In this document: in pieces, positions 22,326 to 30,341 of the stretch
Layout of the letters: each line of letters opens with the position of its first letter
Numbering within the stretch: the first letter of the stretch is position 1
Source: an uncultured Collinsella sp.
GTDB lineage: Bacteria > Actinomycetota > Coriobacteriia > Coriobacteriales > Coriobacteriaceae
Direction: 5' to 3'
Assembly (NCBI GenBank): GCA_900541185.1
Contig: UQIQ01000016.1
Location: forward strand, 1-37,478
Length of the DNA stretch: 37,478 nucleotides
Translations under genes and position numbers: made by a program
The notes under the pieces: generated by a model
What the model was told of the DNA's origin: nothing
The model's input: the letters and a program-made list of their open reading frames with translations, nothing else
Databases searched by the model: none

Positions 22326-23647
22326 TCGACACCGAGCACGTTAAATGCGATACCTGTACCGCACCGGAGCCTATGGAGCTCGACGCCAGCGACGAGGCCT
22401 CGCGCGGCTGGCCTACCGTCGACATCGAGACCAATCCCTACAAGGCACAGTTCCCGCTGTTCCAGCAGCACCCCGAGATCGCCTTCCTCGATAGTGCCGC
22501 CACCGCTCAGCGCCCTGCCTGTGTGCTCGACGCCGAGCGCGACTTCTACCAGCGCATGAACGCCAACCCTCTGCGCGGCCTGTACTCGCTGTCCGTCGAG
22601 GCCACTGAGGCTATCGCGAAGGTGCGCCAGCAGATCGCCGACCTCATCGGCGCTGCCCAGGCCAACGAGGTCGTCTTCACCCGCAACACGAGCGAGTCGC
22701 TCAACCTGGTCGCCAAGAGCTTTGCACCCACAGTCCTCGAGCCGGGCGACGAGGTCGTCATCACCATCATGGAGCACCACTCCAACCTAATTCCGTGGCA
22801 GCAGGTCTGCCGCGAGACCGGCGCCAAGCTCGTCTACCTCTACCCCACCAAGACCGGTCAACTCACCACCGAGGAGGTTCTGTCCAAGGTGGGCCCCAAG
22901 ACCAAAATCTTGGCCGTGGGTCAGGTTTCTAACGTGCTGGGCGTCGAGAACCCGGTCAAGAACCTCGGCAAGCTCGTCCACAAGTATGGCGGCTATCTGG
23001 TCGTCGACGGCGCGCAGTCGCTGCCGCACATGCCGGTCGATGTGGCCGACCTGGGAGCCGACTTCTTTGCCTTTAGCGCGCACAAGGCCATGGGCCCCAT
23101 GGGCATCGGCGTGCTGTGGGGCAAGATGGACCTGCTCAACGCCATGCCGCCCATGCTCACCGGTGGCGAGATGATCGACTCTGTCACCGAGCAGGACGCC
23201 GTCTGGGCGCCCGTCCCCGAGAAGTTCGAAGCCGGCACGCAGGACGCCGCCGGCATCTTCGCCACGGGTGCGGCGCTTGATTACCTGGTCAACACGGTGG
23301 GCTACGAGAACATCCAGGCCCGCGAGCAGGCACTCGTCCACTATCTGATGGGCGAACTCATGCAGCTCGACTTTGTCCAGATCATCGGCTCCATCTATTG
23401 GGACAACCACCACGGCGTTGTGAGCTTTAACGTCAAGGGCATCCATCCGCACGACGTCGCGAGCATCATGGACATGGACGGCGTCTGCATCCGCGCCGGC
23501 CACCACTGCGCGCAGCCGCTGCTTACCTGGCTGGGCGTCGAGAACCTTGCCTGCTGCCGCGCCAGCGTGGCCTTCTACAACGACAAGGCCGACATCGACA
23601 AGTTCATCGCCGGTCTGCATCACGTTTGGAGCACGTTCAATGGGTAA
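22322..23647 (+). CDS. sufS: SufS cysteine desulfurase
   Basis: The 441-residue PLP enzyme removes sulfur from cysteine for cluster assembly. The PLP Lys is K255 in FSAHKAMGP, the active Cys is C396 in RAGHHCAQPLL, and EHHSN (151-155) and VDGAQS (228-233) complete the pocket. The start is firm: GAGGAG five bases before an ATG overlapping the sufD stop. Relative to usual SufS (about 405 residues) it has an N-terminal extension of about 35 residues with a CDTC motif (C9, C12), which is unusual. Confidence 0.94.
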   Translation: MIDTEHVKCDTCTAPEPMELDASDEASRGWPTVDIETNPYKAQFPLFQQHPEIAFLDSAATAQRPACVLDAERDFYQRMNANPLRGLYSLSVEATEAIAKVRQQIADLIGAAQANEVVFTRNTSESLNLVAKSFAPTVLEPGDEVVITIMEHHSNLIPWQQVCRETGAKLVYLYPTKTGQLTTEEVLSKVGPKTKILAVGQVSNVLGVENPVKNLGKLVHKYGGYLVVDGAQSLPHMPVDVADLGADFFAFSAHKAMGPMGIGVLWGKMDLLNAMPPMLTGGEMIDSVTEQDAVWAPVPEKFEAGTQDAAGIFATGAALDYLVNTVGYENIQAREQALVHYLMGELMQLDFVQIIGSIYWDNHHGVVSFNVKGIHPHDVASIMDMDGVCIRAGHHCAQPLLTWLGVENLACCRASVAFYNDKADIDKFIAGLHHVWSTFNG

Positions 23648-24074
23648 TCTGTACACCTCCACCACATTTATGGAGCACAACTCGCACCCCGACTATAAGT
23701 ACGAGATGGATGCTCCCACGCACGAGCACGACGGCATCAACCCCAGCTGCGGAGACGAGCTCACCCTGCAGCTACGTGTCGAGAACAACGTGATCGAGGA
23801 GGCCTCCTTTACCGGCCACGGCTGCGCCATCAGCCAGGCCAGTGCCGACATCATGGCCGACCTCATCACCGGCGAGACCGTCGAGGAAGCTCACCGCCTG
23901 GCAGAGCTCTTCCTCGCCATGATCCGTGGCGAGAAGCTCTCCGAAGAGGACCTGGAAGACTTGGACGAAGCCGCCCAGCTCCAGGACATCTCGCACATGC
24001 CCGCCCGCGTCAAATGCGCCGAGCTCGCCTGGCGCACCCTCAACGGCATGCTCACGGGACAAAATAATCAGTAG
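23640..24074 (+). CDS. sufU: SufU, IscU-like sulfur acceptor
   Basis: The 144-residue zinc-containing sulfur acceptor of SufS has the ligands C37 and D39 in NPSCGDEL, C62 in GHGCAISQAS and C126 in VKCAELAW, plus the insertion between them that marks SufU rather than IscU. It overlaps the sufS stop by eight bases and has GGAG eight bases before its ATG. It closes the suf operon and is followed by a terminator. Confidence 0.93.
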   Translation: MGNLYTSTTFMEHNSHPDYKYEMDAPTHEHDGINPSCGDELTLQLRVENNVIEEASFTGHGCAISQASADIMADLITGETVEEAHRLAELFLAMIRGEKLSEEDLEDLDEAAQLQDISHMPARVKCAELAWRTLNGMLTGQNNQ

Positions 24075-24102
24075 TATTTGTCCCAAATCTTAAGTATTTT
24101 GT

Positions 24103-24139
24103 TGGCCGAATCGCTTGGCATGAGCGGTTTGGCCATTTT
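24103..24139 (+). terminator. Terminator of the suf operon
   Basis: The stem is TGGCC with GGCCA, extended inside by AATCGCT with AGCGGTT (one G-T pair), around a short loop, followed by TTTT. The T run touches the stop codon of the convergent transposase gene. Being palindromic and next to a RAYT gene, it might instead be REP-like, but I see no second copy in the window. Confidence 0.55.
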
Positions 24140-24949
24140 CTATTCCGAGAGCTCAGCCTGTGCCTTCACCCGCGCATAAGCGCGCACGATACGAGATACG
24201 GTACTCTTGCTGATTCCCGTATACCGTTCGACCTCGCGCACCGTGTAGCCGCCATCGTGCAGAGCGAAAATGATTCTGTCTCGCCGCGAGGGCGCAACGG
24301 TCTTGAGTTCGTTGAGCGGCACGCCCAGGCGCTTCGCCATCTTTTCGGCAAAGGCATGCCGCTCCCACTCCGTCTCTTCCAGAACGGGCATCGCTGGATC
24401 GCAGCCGTCGGGCGTCGAAAGCGAATGGGTAATAAAGCCCTCGGCAGAACCAAAAAGCTCAAGCACGCAAGAAGGATCAGAAAACCCTCTCGCGACATCA
24501 GCCGCGTCACCGTCGTAAGCGCACAAATGCTCCGCAAAGCTGCTCCAGGGATAACGCTCGATTAAGCTGATGCCAGCCTCCTGCGGATCGGCGTGTACGG
24601 AGCGAATAGCCTCCATCACCTGCCAGTCGGTATCGAGCGAGCGCCGGTCAAAACGGTTCTGGAACAGATGGCCTGTGCGCCCCGTGCGTTTATTGAACCG
24701 CCGCGCGTACGTCAAAAGCAACCGGTGCATCGCCGCGCTCATCCTGTCCTCGTAATCTGCAAGCACCAAATGCACGTGAGTGCCCATAAGGCACCAGGCG
24801 ATAACCGTCACATCCTCCTCGCGGCAGCACTCGCGCATCAGCTCCAAAAACTCCCACCGGTCTTCATCGCCCTCAAAGATGAGCTGCTTGTCCGTACCGC
24901 GGGCACAGACATAGTAAAAGCCGGTAACCGTTCTCCAAACGCGCTGCAT
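24140..24949 (-). CDS. RAYT-like Y1 transposase with altered catalytic Tyr site
   Basis: The 269-residue protein has the REP-associated Y1 transposase (HUH) layout: WCLMGTHVHLVL with the HVH metal pair (58-60), RLLLTYARRFNKRTGRTGHLFQNRF (77-100), then SVHADPQEAG and YPWSSF (133-138). In the family the catalytic Tyr stands in the YIHxNP motif; here the same place reads SVHADP, with Ser117. The C-terminus adds a helix-turn-helix (VREVERYTGISKSTVSRI). The start is the ATG with AAGGGAGC upstream. Without the Tyr it is probably a domesticated or regulatory protein. It lies between the suf operon and the scaffold/GGGtGRT pair. Confidence 0.8.
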   Translation of the reverse strand: MQRVWRTVTGFYYVCARGTDKQLIFEGDEDRWEFLELMRECCREEDVTVIAWCLMGTHVHLVLADYEDRMSAAMHRLLLTYARRFNKRTGRTGHLFQNRFDRRSLDTDWQVMEAIRSVHADPQEAGISLIERYPWSSFAEHLCAYDGDAADVARGFSDPSCVLELFGSAEGFITHSLSTPDGCDPAMPVLEETEWERHAFAEKMAKRLGVPLNELKTVAPSRRDRIIFALHDGGYTVREVERYTGISKSTVSRIVRAYARVKAQAELSE

Positions 24950-25352
24950 GGCGCTCCCTTCGCCGGGATCTGCTTGCCATCCAATACAGCACGATTGAAG
25001 CGTGCCATCAAAACATTCACGCAAAACAATACACTCGCGCGGCCAAAGGCAGTAAACGGGCGGTGAACGGCACCGTTGCAACAGGTAAACCCATGCAACG
25101 CTTACAAGAGCTGACCAAAATCTTACCAAAATCGGACCCCCTCTACGGAAGTTCGCGACCACAGAACATAGAGTTAAACCGTTTCAATTAAAACTTCCGG
25201 ACTTCTCGCTACGAAAACTGAGCCGTTCGCCGAATATTCCGTGCATTTCGCGGTATTATAGGGGCTGCATGTCATGTCCCTTTCGAAGGGTCGCCCGGCA
25301 ATCGCCAGCCATGACCCCCAGACGGGACGCCAACACGATAGAGAGGAGAGGC
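24950..25352. other. Intergenic region between RAYT gene and scaffold gene
   Basis: No supported gene lies here, although an in-frame extension of the RAYT gene stays open. A TATTAT at 25254-25259 is a plausible -10 for the plus-strand scaffold gene, without a clear -35. A direct repeat ACCAAAATC occurs twice near 25110-25135. No palindromic REP element is obvious. Confidence 0.35.
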
Positions 25353-26087
25353 ATGCAGTACTCACAGGAAGTGGAGAACATGTGCCCCGTTGCCAAGGGT
25401 GCATACCACGGCCCCGCACCCATCCCCGAGGAGGGCAAGTGGGTCCAGGCTAAGGAGATTTCCGACATCTCCGGTCTTACGCACGGTGTGGGTTGGTGCG
25501 CACCTCAGCAGGGCGCCTGCAAGCTCACGCTGAACGTCAAGGACGGCATCATCGAGGAGGCCCTCGTTGAGACCATCGGCTGCTCGGGTATGACCCACTC
25601 TGCCGCCATGGCTTCCGAGATCCTTCCCGGTAAGACCATTCTCGAGGCCCTCAACACCGACCTCGTCTGCGACGCCATCAACGTTGCTATGCGCGAGATC
25701 TTCCTGCAGATCGTTTACGGCCGCAGCCAGACCGCGTTCTCCGAGGGCGGCCTGCCCGTGGGCGCCTCCCTCGACGACCTCGGCAAGGGCCTTCGCTCTC
25801 AGGTCGGCACCATGTTCGGCACCAAGGCCAAGGGCGCTCGTTACCTCGAGCTCGCTCAGGGCTACGTCACCCGCATGGCTCTCAACGACAAGAACGAGAT
25901 CATCGCTTTCGAGTTCCTGAACCTCGGCAAGTTCACCGACGCCGTCAAGGCCGGCAAGACCCCCGAGGAGGCCATCGCTGGCGCTATGGGCCACTATGGT
26001 CAGTGGGAGAACGCTGCCAAGTACATCGACCCGCGCACCGACGAGGAGACTCACTCCGTCGCCAGCGTGTTCCCGGTTCACGAGTAG
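25353..26087 (+). CDS. IscU-like Fe-S scaffold protein paired with GGGtGRT protein
   Basis: The 244-residue protein has an IscU/NifU-N-like core: HGVGWCAPQQGACKL (C49, C56), ETIGCSGMTHSAAMASE (C77) and LVCDAINVA (C106), plus an N-terminal Cys (C11). It is longer than IscU, with an extra C-terminal part (YVTRMALNDKNEIIAFEFLNLG). The start ATG has AGGAG upstream. It is followed 18 bases later by the GGGtGRT gene, and this pairing is known from anaerobes. It probably carries or transfers an iron-sulfur cluster to a partner not yet known. Codon use suggests high expression. Confidence 0.8.
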   Translation: MQYSQEVENMCPVAKGAYHGPAPIPEEGKWVQAKEISDISGLTHGVGWCAPQQGACKLTLNVKDGIIEEALVETIGCSGMTHSAAMASEILPGKTILEALNTDLVCDAINVAMREIFLQIVYGRSQTAFSEGGLPVGASLDDLGKGLRSQVGTMFGTKAKGARYLELAQGYVTRMALNDKNEIIAFEFLNLGKFTDAVKAGKTPEEAIAGAMGHYGQWENAAKYIDPRTDEETHSVASVFPVHE

Positions 26088-26105
26088 AAAGGGAGGGAAA
26101 TAACT

Positions 26106-27110
26106 ATGACTGTTACGTTCGAAGGTTACGAGCGCCGCGCTGACAAGATCAACAAGTGCCTCGCCGACAACGGCATCGCCTCCCTCGAGGAAGCTCTGCA
26201 GATCTGCACCGACAAGGGCTTCAACCCGCGTGAGATCGTCAACAACACCCAGTCCATCGCCTTCCAGAACGCTGAGTGGGCCTACACCCTCGGCTGCGCT
26301 CTCGCTGTCAAGCGTGGCGCCAAGTCCGCTTCTGAGGCTGCCGCCATCATCGGCGAGGGCATCCAGGCCTTCACCGTTCCCGGCTCCGTCGCCGAGGACC
26401 GCAAGGTCGGTCTGGGCCACGGCAACCTGGGCGCTATGCTGCTCTCCGACGACACCGAGTGCTTCGCCTTCCTGGCCGGCCACGAGTCCTTCGCTGCCGC
26501 TGAGGGCGCTATCGGCCTGGCTCTGAACGCCAACAAGGCTCGCAAGAAGCCGCTGCGCGTTATCCTCAACGGCCTGGGCAAGGACGCCGCCCAGATCATC
26601 GCCCGCATCAACGGCTTCACCTATGTGAAGACCCAGTTCGACTACTACACGGGCGAGCTCAAGGTCGTCGAGACCATCCCCTACTCCGATGGTCCCCGCG
26701 CTGCCGTTAACTGCTACGGCTCCGACGACGTCCGTGAGGGCGTTGCCATCATGTGGCACGAGAACGTCGACATCTCGATCACCGGTAACTCCACCAACCC
26801 CACGCGCTTCCAGCACCCCGTTGCTGGCACCTACAAGAAGGAGCGCATCGAGGCTGGCAAGAAGTACTTCTCCGTCGCTTCTGGTGGCGGCACTGGCCGC
26901 ACCCTGCACCCGGACAACATGGGCGCCGGCCCTGCCTCTTACGGCATGACCGACACCATGGGCCGCATGCACTCCGACGCCCAGTTCGCCGGTTCTTCCT
27001 CCGTGCCTGCGCACGTTGACATGATGGGTCTCATCGGCATGGGCAACAACCCCATGGTCGGTGCCACCGTCGCCTGCGCTGTCGCCGTCGAGGAGGCCCT
27101 CAAGGCCTAA
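26106..27110 (+). CDS. GGGtGRT protein
   Basis: The 334-residue protein contains the name-giving GGGTGRT at 260-266 and other conserved segments (LGHGNLGAMLLSDDTECFAFLAGHESFAAAEG, split around 103-134; MGLIGMGNNPMVGAT near the end). The family is uncharacterised and nearly always sits next to the IscU-like scaffold found just upstream. No membrane segment is present. It ends 35 bases before a strong terminator, so the pair forms a two-gene operon. A metabolic enzyme that needs an iron-sulfur cluster is a reasonable guess, not more. Confidence 0.88.
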   Translation: MTVTFEGYERRADKINKCLADNGIASLEEALQICTDKGFNPREIVNNTQSIAFQNAEWAYTLGCALAVKRGAKSASEAAAIIGEGIQAFTVPGSVAEDRKVGLGHGNLGAMLLSDDTECFAFLAGHESFAAAEGAIGLALNANKARKKPLRVILNGLGKDAAQIIARINGFTYVKTQFDYYTGELKVVETIPYSDGPRAAVNCYGSDDVREGVAIMWHENVDISITGNSTNPTRFQHPVAGTYKKERIEAGKKYFSVASGGGTGRTLHPDNMGAGPASYGMTDTMGRMHSDAQFAGSSSVPAHVDMMGLIGMGNNPMVGATVACAVAVEEALKA

Positions 27111-27145
27111 TCGCGCCCGCGCGATGCTCATATAGTTGAGCTTTG

Positions 27146-27178
27146 GAGTCGCTACCTTTCGAGGTAGCGACTCTTTTT
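27146..27178 (+). terminator. Strong rho-independent terminator
   Basis: A perfect 12-bp stem (GAGTCGCTACCT / AGGTAGCGACTC) with a TTCG tetraloop is followed by five T. It ends the scaffold/GGGtGRT operon. Confidence 0.95.
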
Positions 27179-27366
27179 GTTTGCGCTGGCGCAGGGTAGC
27201 TAATGCCGGTATATCAGCTGGGGCGAAATACGAGATGTGAAGAGATGGAGCGTCAGAGCGTCCATGACGCCCACCTGCCATATTTACCCTTTACCGATTT
27301 GCCGGGTCTTTGCGGCCCCATTGCCGATCACCCGTGCGACAATGCGCCGGACGAGAAAGGAATCCG

Positions 27367-28893
27367 ATGGAATCGACTGATGTACTGGTAATTGGATCTG
27401 GCATTGCGGGCCTTTGTGCCGCCATCGAAGCGGCACGCACGGGCGCAACCGTCGCTGTGGCAAGCGCCGGCAAGACTATGAGTGGATCGAGCTTCTTCCC
27501 CGGAACCTGGGGCCTGGGGCTTATCGGACCCGTTAACCAAGACGACGAACAAGACCTCATCGACACCATCCAGACCGTCGGTGGCGGCGTCGCCGACCCC
27601 GAGCTTGTCCAGACGTTTGTCCACGGCATTCCCCAGGCAATTGAATGGCTCGAGCAAGACCTGGGCGTTGAGCTCCAGCGTCCGCAAAGCGCTGAGAGCG
27701 CTCAGCAAAAGCAGTTTATCCCCTGCTTTGACCACAAGACGCGCATGTGGCGCGGCCTCACCCGCAAGCCGCTTGAGGACGCTCTGACGACCCGGATCGA
27801 GTCGCTCGGTATTCGCCTGCTCCCCCGCCATGAGCTTATCGACCTTGTTGAGGACACGAACGGCAGAATCATCGGAACCGTGCTCTACGACCTCACCGAA
27901 AATCGAATCGTGCCCTTTGCTGCCAAGGCCACGATCATCGCAACCGGTGGCACAGGCGGCCTGTTCGAGCGCAGCCTTACGTCGGCTGATGTGCTCAGCT
28001 CCTCGCAGGCCATCGCGCTGGCGCACGGTGCGTCCCTTACTAATATAGAGTTCATGCAGATGATGCCCGGCTTCATCGAGCCCAAGCGCAACCTTGTTTT
28101 TAACGAGAAGACCTGGCGCTACGTCAAGTTCGACCAGCCGGTCGATATTGCCGACGAAAAACTGGACGACCTGCTTGAGCAGCGCTCCGGATATGGTCCT
28201 TTCACCTCGCGCTTGGCGTCCCGCGCCATCGATCTTGCCATCGATCAAGCGGGTGCCGAAGGCCTGGCACTCCACTACAACTTCCCCCGCGAGGACGTTC
28301 CCGAGTTTGTGCAAACCTTTGCCACCTGGCTACAAGACGAGCACGGCATCGCCCCGGCTGACGAGATGCGCGTTGCGATGTATGCCCACGCCGCCAACGG
28401 CGGCATCAGGATCGACAAGACCGCGTACACGGGCGTCGAGGGCCTCTACGCCTGTGGCGAGGCGACAGGCGGCATGCACGGGGCCGATCGCATTGGTGGC
28501 CTGTCAAGCGCCAACGGCATCGTGTTTGGGCGCATCGCGGGCACATCGGCAGCCCAGACAGCACAGAATGAACCTGAGGTGGCCCCAAAGGCGGATATCG
28601 CCCTCCCCCAGTACGGCATTGCCACAACAGTCGCCGAACGCTTGACACGCAGCCTTAAGCACACGATGAGTACCCATTGCATGATCAACCGCACCGAGAC
28701 GGGCCTATCCGAGGCACTACACGAGCTTGAGGGCTTGAAGACAGAGGCAACGACCTTGAGCACACAGAAAGCCCAGGACAGCGAGATCGCAGCCCTCGCC
28801 CGCCTACAGTCGCAGATTCGACTAGCACAGGAAATGGTCAAAGCCATGCGCAAGCGAACTGAAAGTCTCGGGTCGCACTATCGAGCGGATTAA
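27367..28893 (+). CDS. NadB-like FAD-dependent oxidoreductase
   Basis: The 508-residue flavoprotein belongs to the L-aspartate oxidase/fumarate reductase group. GSGIAG (10-15) binds FAD, SGSSFFPGTWGLGL fits the substrate loop, IIATGGTGGLFE and ACGEATGGMHGADRIGG complete FAD binding. The C-terminal helical region ending ESLGSHYRAD resembles the NadB tail. No nadA or nadC lies nearby, so NAD synthesis cannot be assumed; fumarate or another alpha,beta-unsaturated acid could be the substrate. The start ATG follows GAAAGGA; it is a single-gene unit. Confidence 0.75.
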   Translation: MESTDVLVIGSGIAGLCAAIEAARTGATVAVASAGKTMSGSSFFPGTWGLGLIGPVNQDDEQDLIDTIQTVGGGVADPELVQTFVHGIPQAIEWLEQDLGVELQRPQSAESAQQKQFIPCFDHKTRMWRGLTRKPLEDALTTRIESLGIRLLPRHELIDLVEDTNGRIIGTVLYDLTENRIVPFAAKATIIATGGTGGLFERSLTSADVLSSSQAIALAHGASLTNIEFMQMMPGFIEPKRNLVFNEKTWRYVKFDQPVDIADEKLDDLLEQRSGYGPFTSRLASRAIDLAIDQAGAEGLALHYNFPREDVPEFVQTFATWLQDEHGIAPADEMRVAMYAHAANGGIRIDKTAYTGVEGLYACGEATGGMHGADRIGGLSSANGIVFGRIAGTSAAQTAQNEPEVAPKADIALPQYGIATTVAERLTRSLKHTMSTHCMINRTETGLSEALHELEGLKTEATTLSTQKAQDSEIAALARLQSQIRLAQEMVKAMRKRTESLGSHYRAD

Positions 28894-28936
28894 ACCGGAC
28901 ACCTATCTAAAGCAGAACACAACCAATCGATATCCA

Positions 28937-28977
28937 TGGGCCCCGTGAGCTCGAGGTGGCACGGGGCCCATTCGTGT
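28937..28977 (+). terminator. Hairpin after the NadB-like gene
   Basis: An 11-bp perfect inverted repeat (TGGGCCCCGTG / CACGGGGCCCA) with a 12-base loop lies 43 bases after the stop. The T run that follows is weak (TTCGTGT), so termination may be partial. Confidence 0.5.
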
Positions 28978-29054
28978 CCGCACGGCAGCGTATCCTTATT
29001 CTGAATACAGAGTGGGCAAAGCCCGCATAGACAATAGACCAGCGAGGAGGAGAT

Positions 29055-29915
29055 ATGGACAGTAGAGATATCGAGAAGTGGCGTGTCGAACTTGATAGCT
29101 ACGCCAATGTGGAAGACGGCGTTGAATATTGGCTCGCACGCGATTTAATGGAACCCATGGGGTACACTCGATGGGAGAACTTCGCCGAAGTTGTTAAGAG
29201 GGCAAAAGTCTCGTGCGAAACAAACAAAACTCCAGTTGATTCCCATTTTCGTGACACCACGAAAATGGTAACTGCCGGTGTCGCCGCTCGCGCGGTTAAA
29301 GACTACAAACTTACGCGCTACGCATGCTATTTAATCGCCCAAAACGGAGATCCAAACAAGCCGGAGATCGCGCTCGCGCAGGCATACTTTGCCGTGCAGA
29401 CGCGCCGCCAAGAGCTCATAGAGCAGCGCTTCGCAGAGATTCAGCGCTTGCAGGCGCGCCACTCGCTATCCGATTCAGAGAAACAGCTCTCGGGTATTGC
29501 GTTCAAACGCGGCGTTGACTCCAAAGGATTCGCGATCATCAAGTCGAAGGGCGATGAAGCGTTATTCGGCGGCAGAAGCACGGCGGAAATGAAGCAGCAG
29601 CTCGGCGTACCCAAGAGCGCGGCATTGGCGGACAGGTTAGCCGATGTCCTCATCAAAGCAAAGGACCTTACGAACTCGATGACGGCCTTCAACGCCGAGG
29701 AACACGACCTGTACGGTCTGGACCAGATCAAGCAAGAGCACGTCGAGAACAACACAAGCGTGCGTGGCAGCCTCATCGACCGCGGAATTGTCCCCGAGAA
29801 CCTACCGCCTGCCGAGGATACAAAAAAGCTCGAGCGTCGCGTGAAGGCAGACGAGAAGAAACTCAAGGAGGGTACTGACGGTTTTACCGATCCCCAGGGT
29901 AGGCTCGATCTGTGA
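29055..29915 (+). CDS. dinD: DinD-like DNA-damage-inducible protein
   Basis: The 286-residue protein matches DinD throughout. It has a BRO-N-like N-terminal domain (WRVELDSYANVEDGVEYWLARDLMEPMGYTRWENF region, 9-45), then KDYKLTRYACYLIAQNGD (82-99) and AYFAVQTRRQELIEQR, and a C-terminal part with LKEGTDGF. It has GAGGAGG before the ATG. DinD binds RecA filaments in E. coli; here it is a single gene with no clear LexA site upstream. It sits next to two tRNA genes, a place where acquired genes often settle, but no integrase or att repeat is visible. Confidence 0.85.
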   Translation: MDSRDIEKWRVELDSYANVEDGVEYWLARDLMEPMGYTRWENFAEVVKRAKVSCETNKTPVDSHFRDTTKMVTAGVAARAVKDYKLTRYACYLIAQNGDPNKPEIALAQAYFAVQTRRQELIEQRFAEIQRLQARHSLSDSEKQLSGIAFKRGVDSKGFAIIKSKGDEALFGGRSTAEMKQQLGVPKSAALADRLADVLIKAKDLTNSMTAFNAEEHDLYGLDQIKQEHVENNTSVRGSLIDRGIVPENLPPAEDTKKLERRVKADEKKLKEGTDGFTDPQGRLDL

Positions 29916-29958
29916 AAGCGGCCGCGCCTTTTCGGGTTCGACCCCATGCGAGGTCAAC

Positions 29959-29990
29959 AAAAAAAGACGGCCAACTCTCGTTGACCGTCT
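29959..29990 (-). terminator. Terminator of the tRNA transcript
   Basis: On the minus strand AGACGGTCAAC pairs with GTTGGCCGTCT (one mismatch) around GAGA, followed by seven T. It lies ten bases after the tRNA-Lys CCA end. Confidence 0.85.
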
Positions 29991-30000
29991 AAACTTGCTT

Positions 30001-30076
30001 TGGTGGGCCGTCAGGGGGTCGAACCCTGGACCTTGGGATTAAGAGTCCCCTGCTCTACCAACTGAGCTAACGACCC
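30001..30076 (-). tRNA. tRNA-Lys(CTT)
   Basis: The 76-base cloverleaf has a 7-bp acceptor stem (GGGTCGT / ACGGCCC), TAGCTCAGTTGGTAGAGC D-arm, anticodon loop with CTT, TTCGACC T-loop region and an encoded CCA. It is transcribed after tRNA-His in the same direction. Confidence 0.95.
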
Positions 30077-30098
30077 GATATCAACACGAAGCAAGAAC

Positions 30099-30176
30099 TG
30101 GGGTGGGTAAAGGGACTCGAACCCTCGACCTACGGGACCACAACCCGTCGCTCTAGCCAACTGAGCTACACCCACC
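30099..30176 (-). tRNA. tRNA-His(GTG)
   Basis: The cloverleaf has the extra 5' G (G-1) opposite C73 typical of tRNA-His, acceptor stem GTGGGTG, TAGCTCAGTTGGCTAGAGC D-arm, anticodon GTG, TTCGAGT T-loop and encoded CCA. It is 22 bases upstream of tRNA-Lys and probably co-transcribed with it. Confidence 0.95.
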
Positions 30177-30341
30177 GTGTCCTGTGCGCTTCGCGCTCGA
30201 CTATTATTGCAAGGAACGCCACGCGATGCAAGCCCCAATTTTCAAGAATTTTGAAAAGAGTTTTTCGAGACCATTTCGAGCAAATCCCACCGGTTTCATA
30301 GGAGTAAACTTGCCCCACTGCAAATCCTCGAAAGGACCGTC

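Noticed and set aside
24950..25162. Longer N-terminus for the RAYT-like gene
   Set aside because: The extra 71 codons lack family similarity and a binding site; the ATG at 24949 has both.
25362..27281. 639-codon open frame antisense to the scaffold and GGGtGRT genes
   Set aside because: It mirrors the strong codon bias of two well-recognised genes, has no domain and runs through their terminator.
29001..29010. CTGAATACAG as a LexA box upstream of dinD
   Set aside because: The spacing is too short for the CTG-N10-CAG form of enterobacteria and it does not fit the CGAAC-type box of Gram-positive bacteria.
29915..30180. tRNA-associated integration site
   Set aside because: No integrase and no repeat of the tRNA 3' end is visible in the window.
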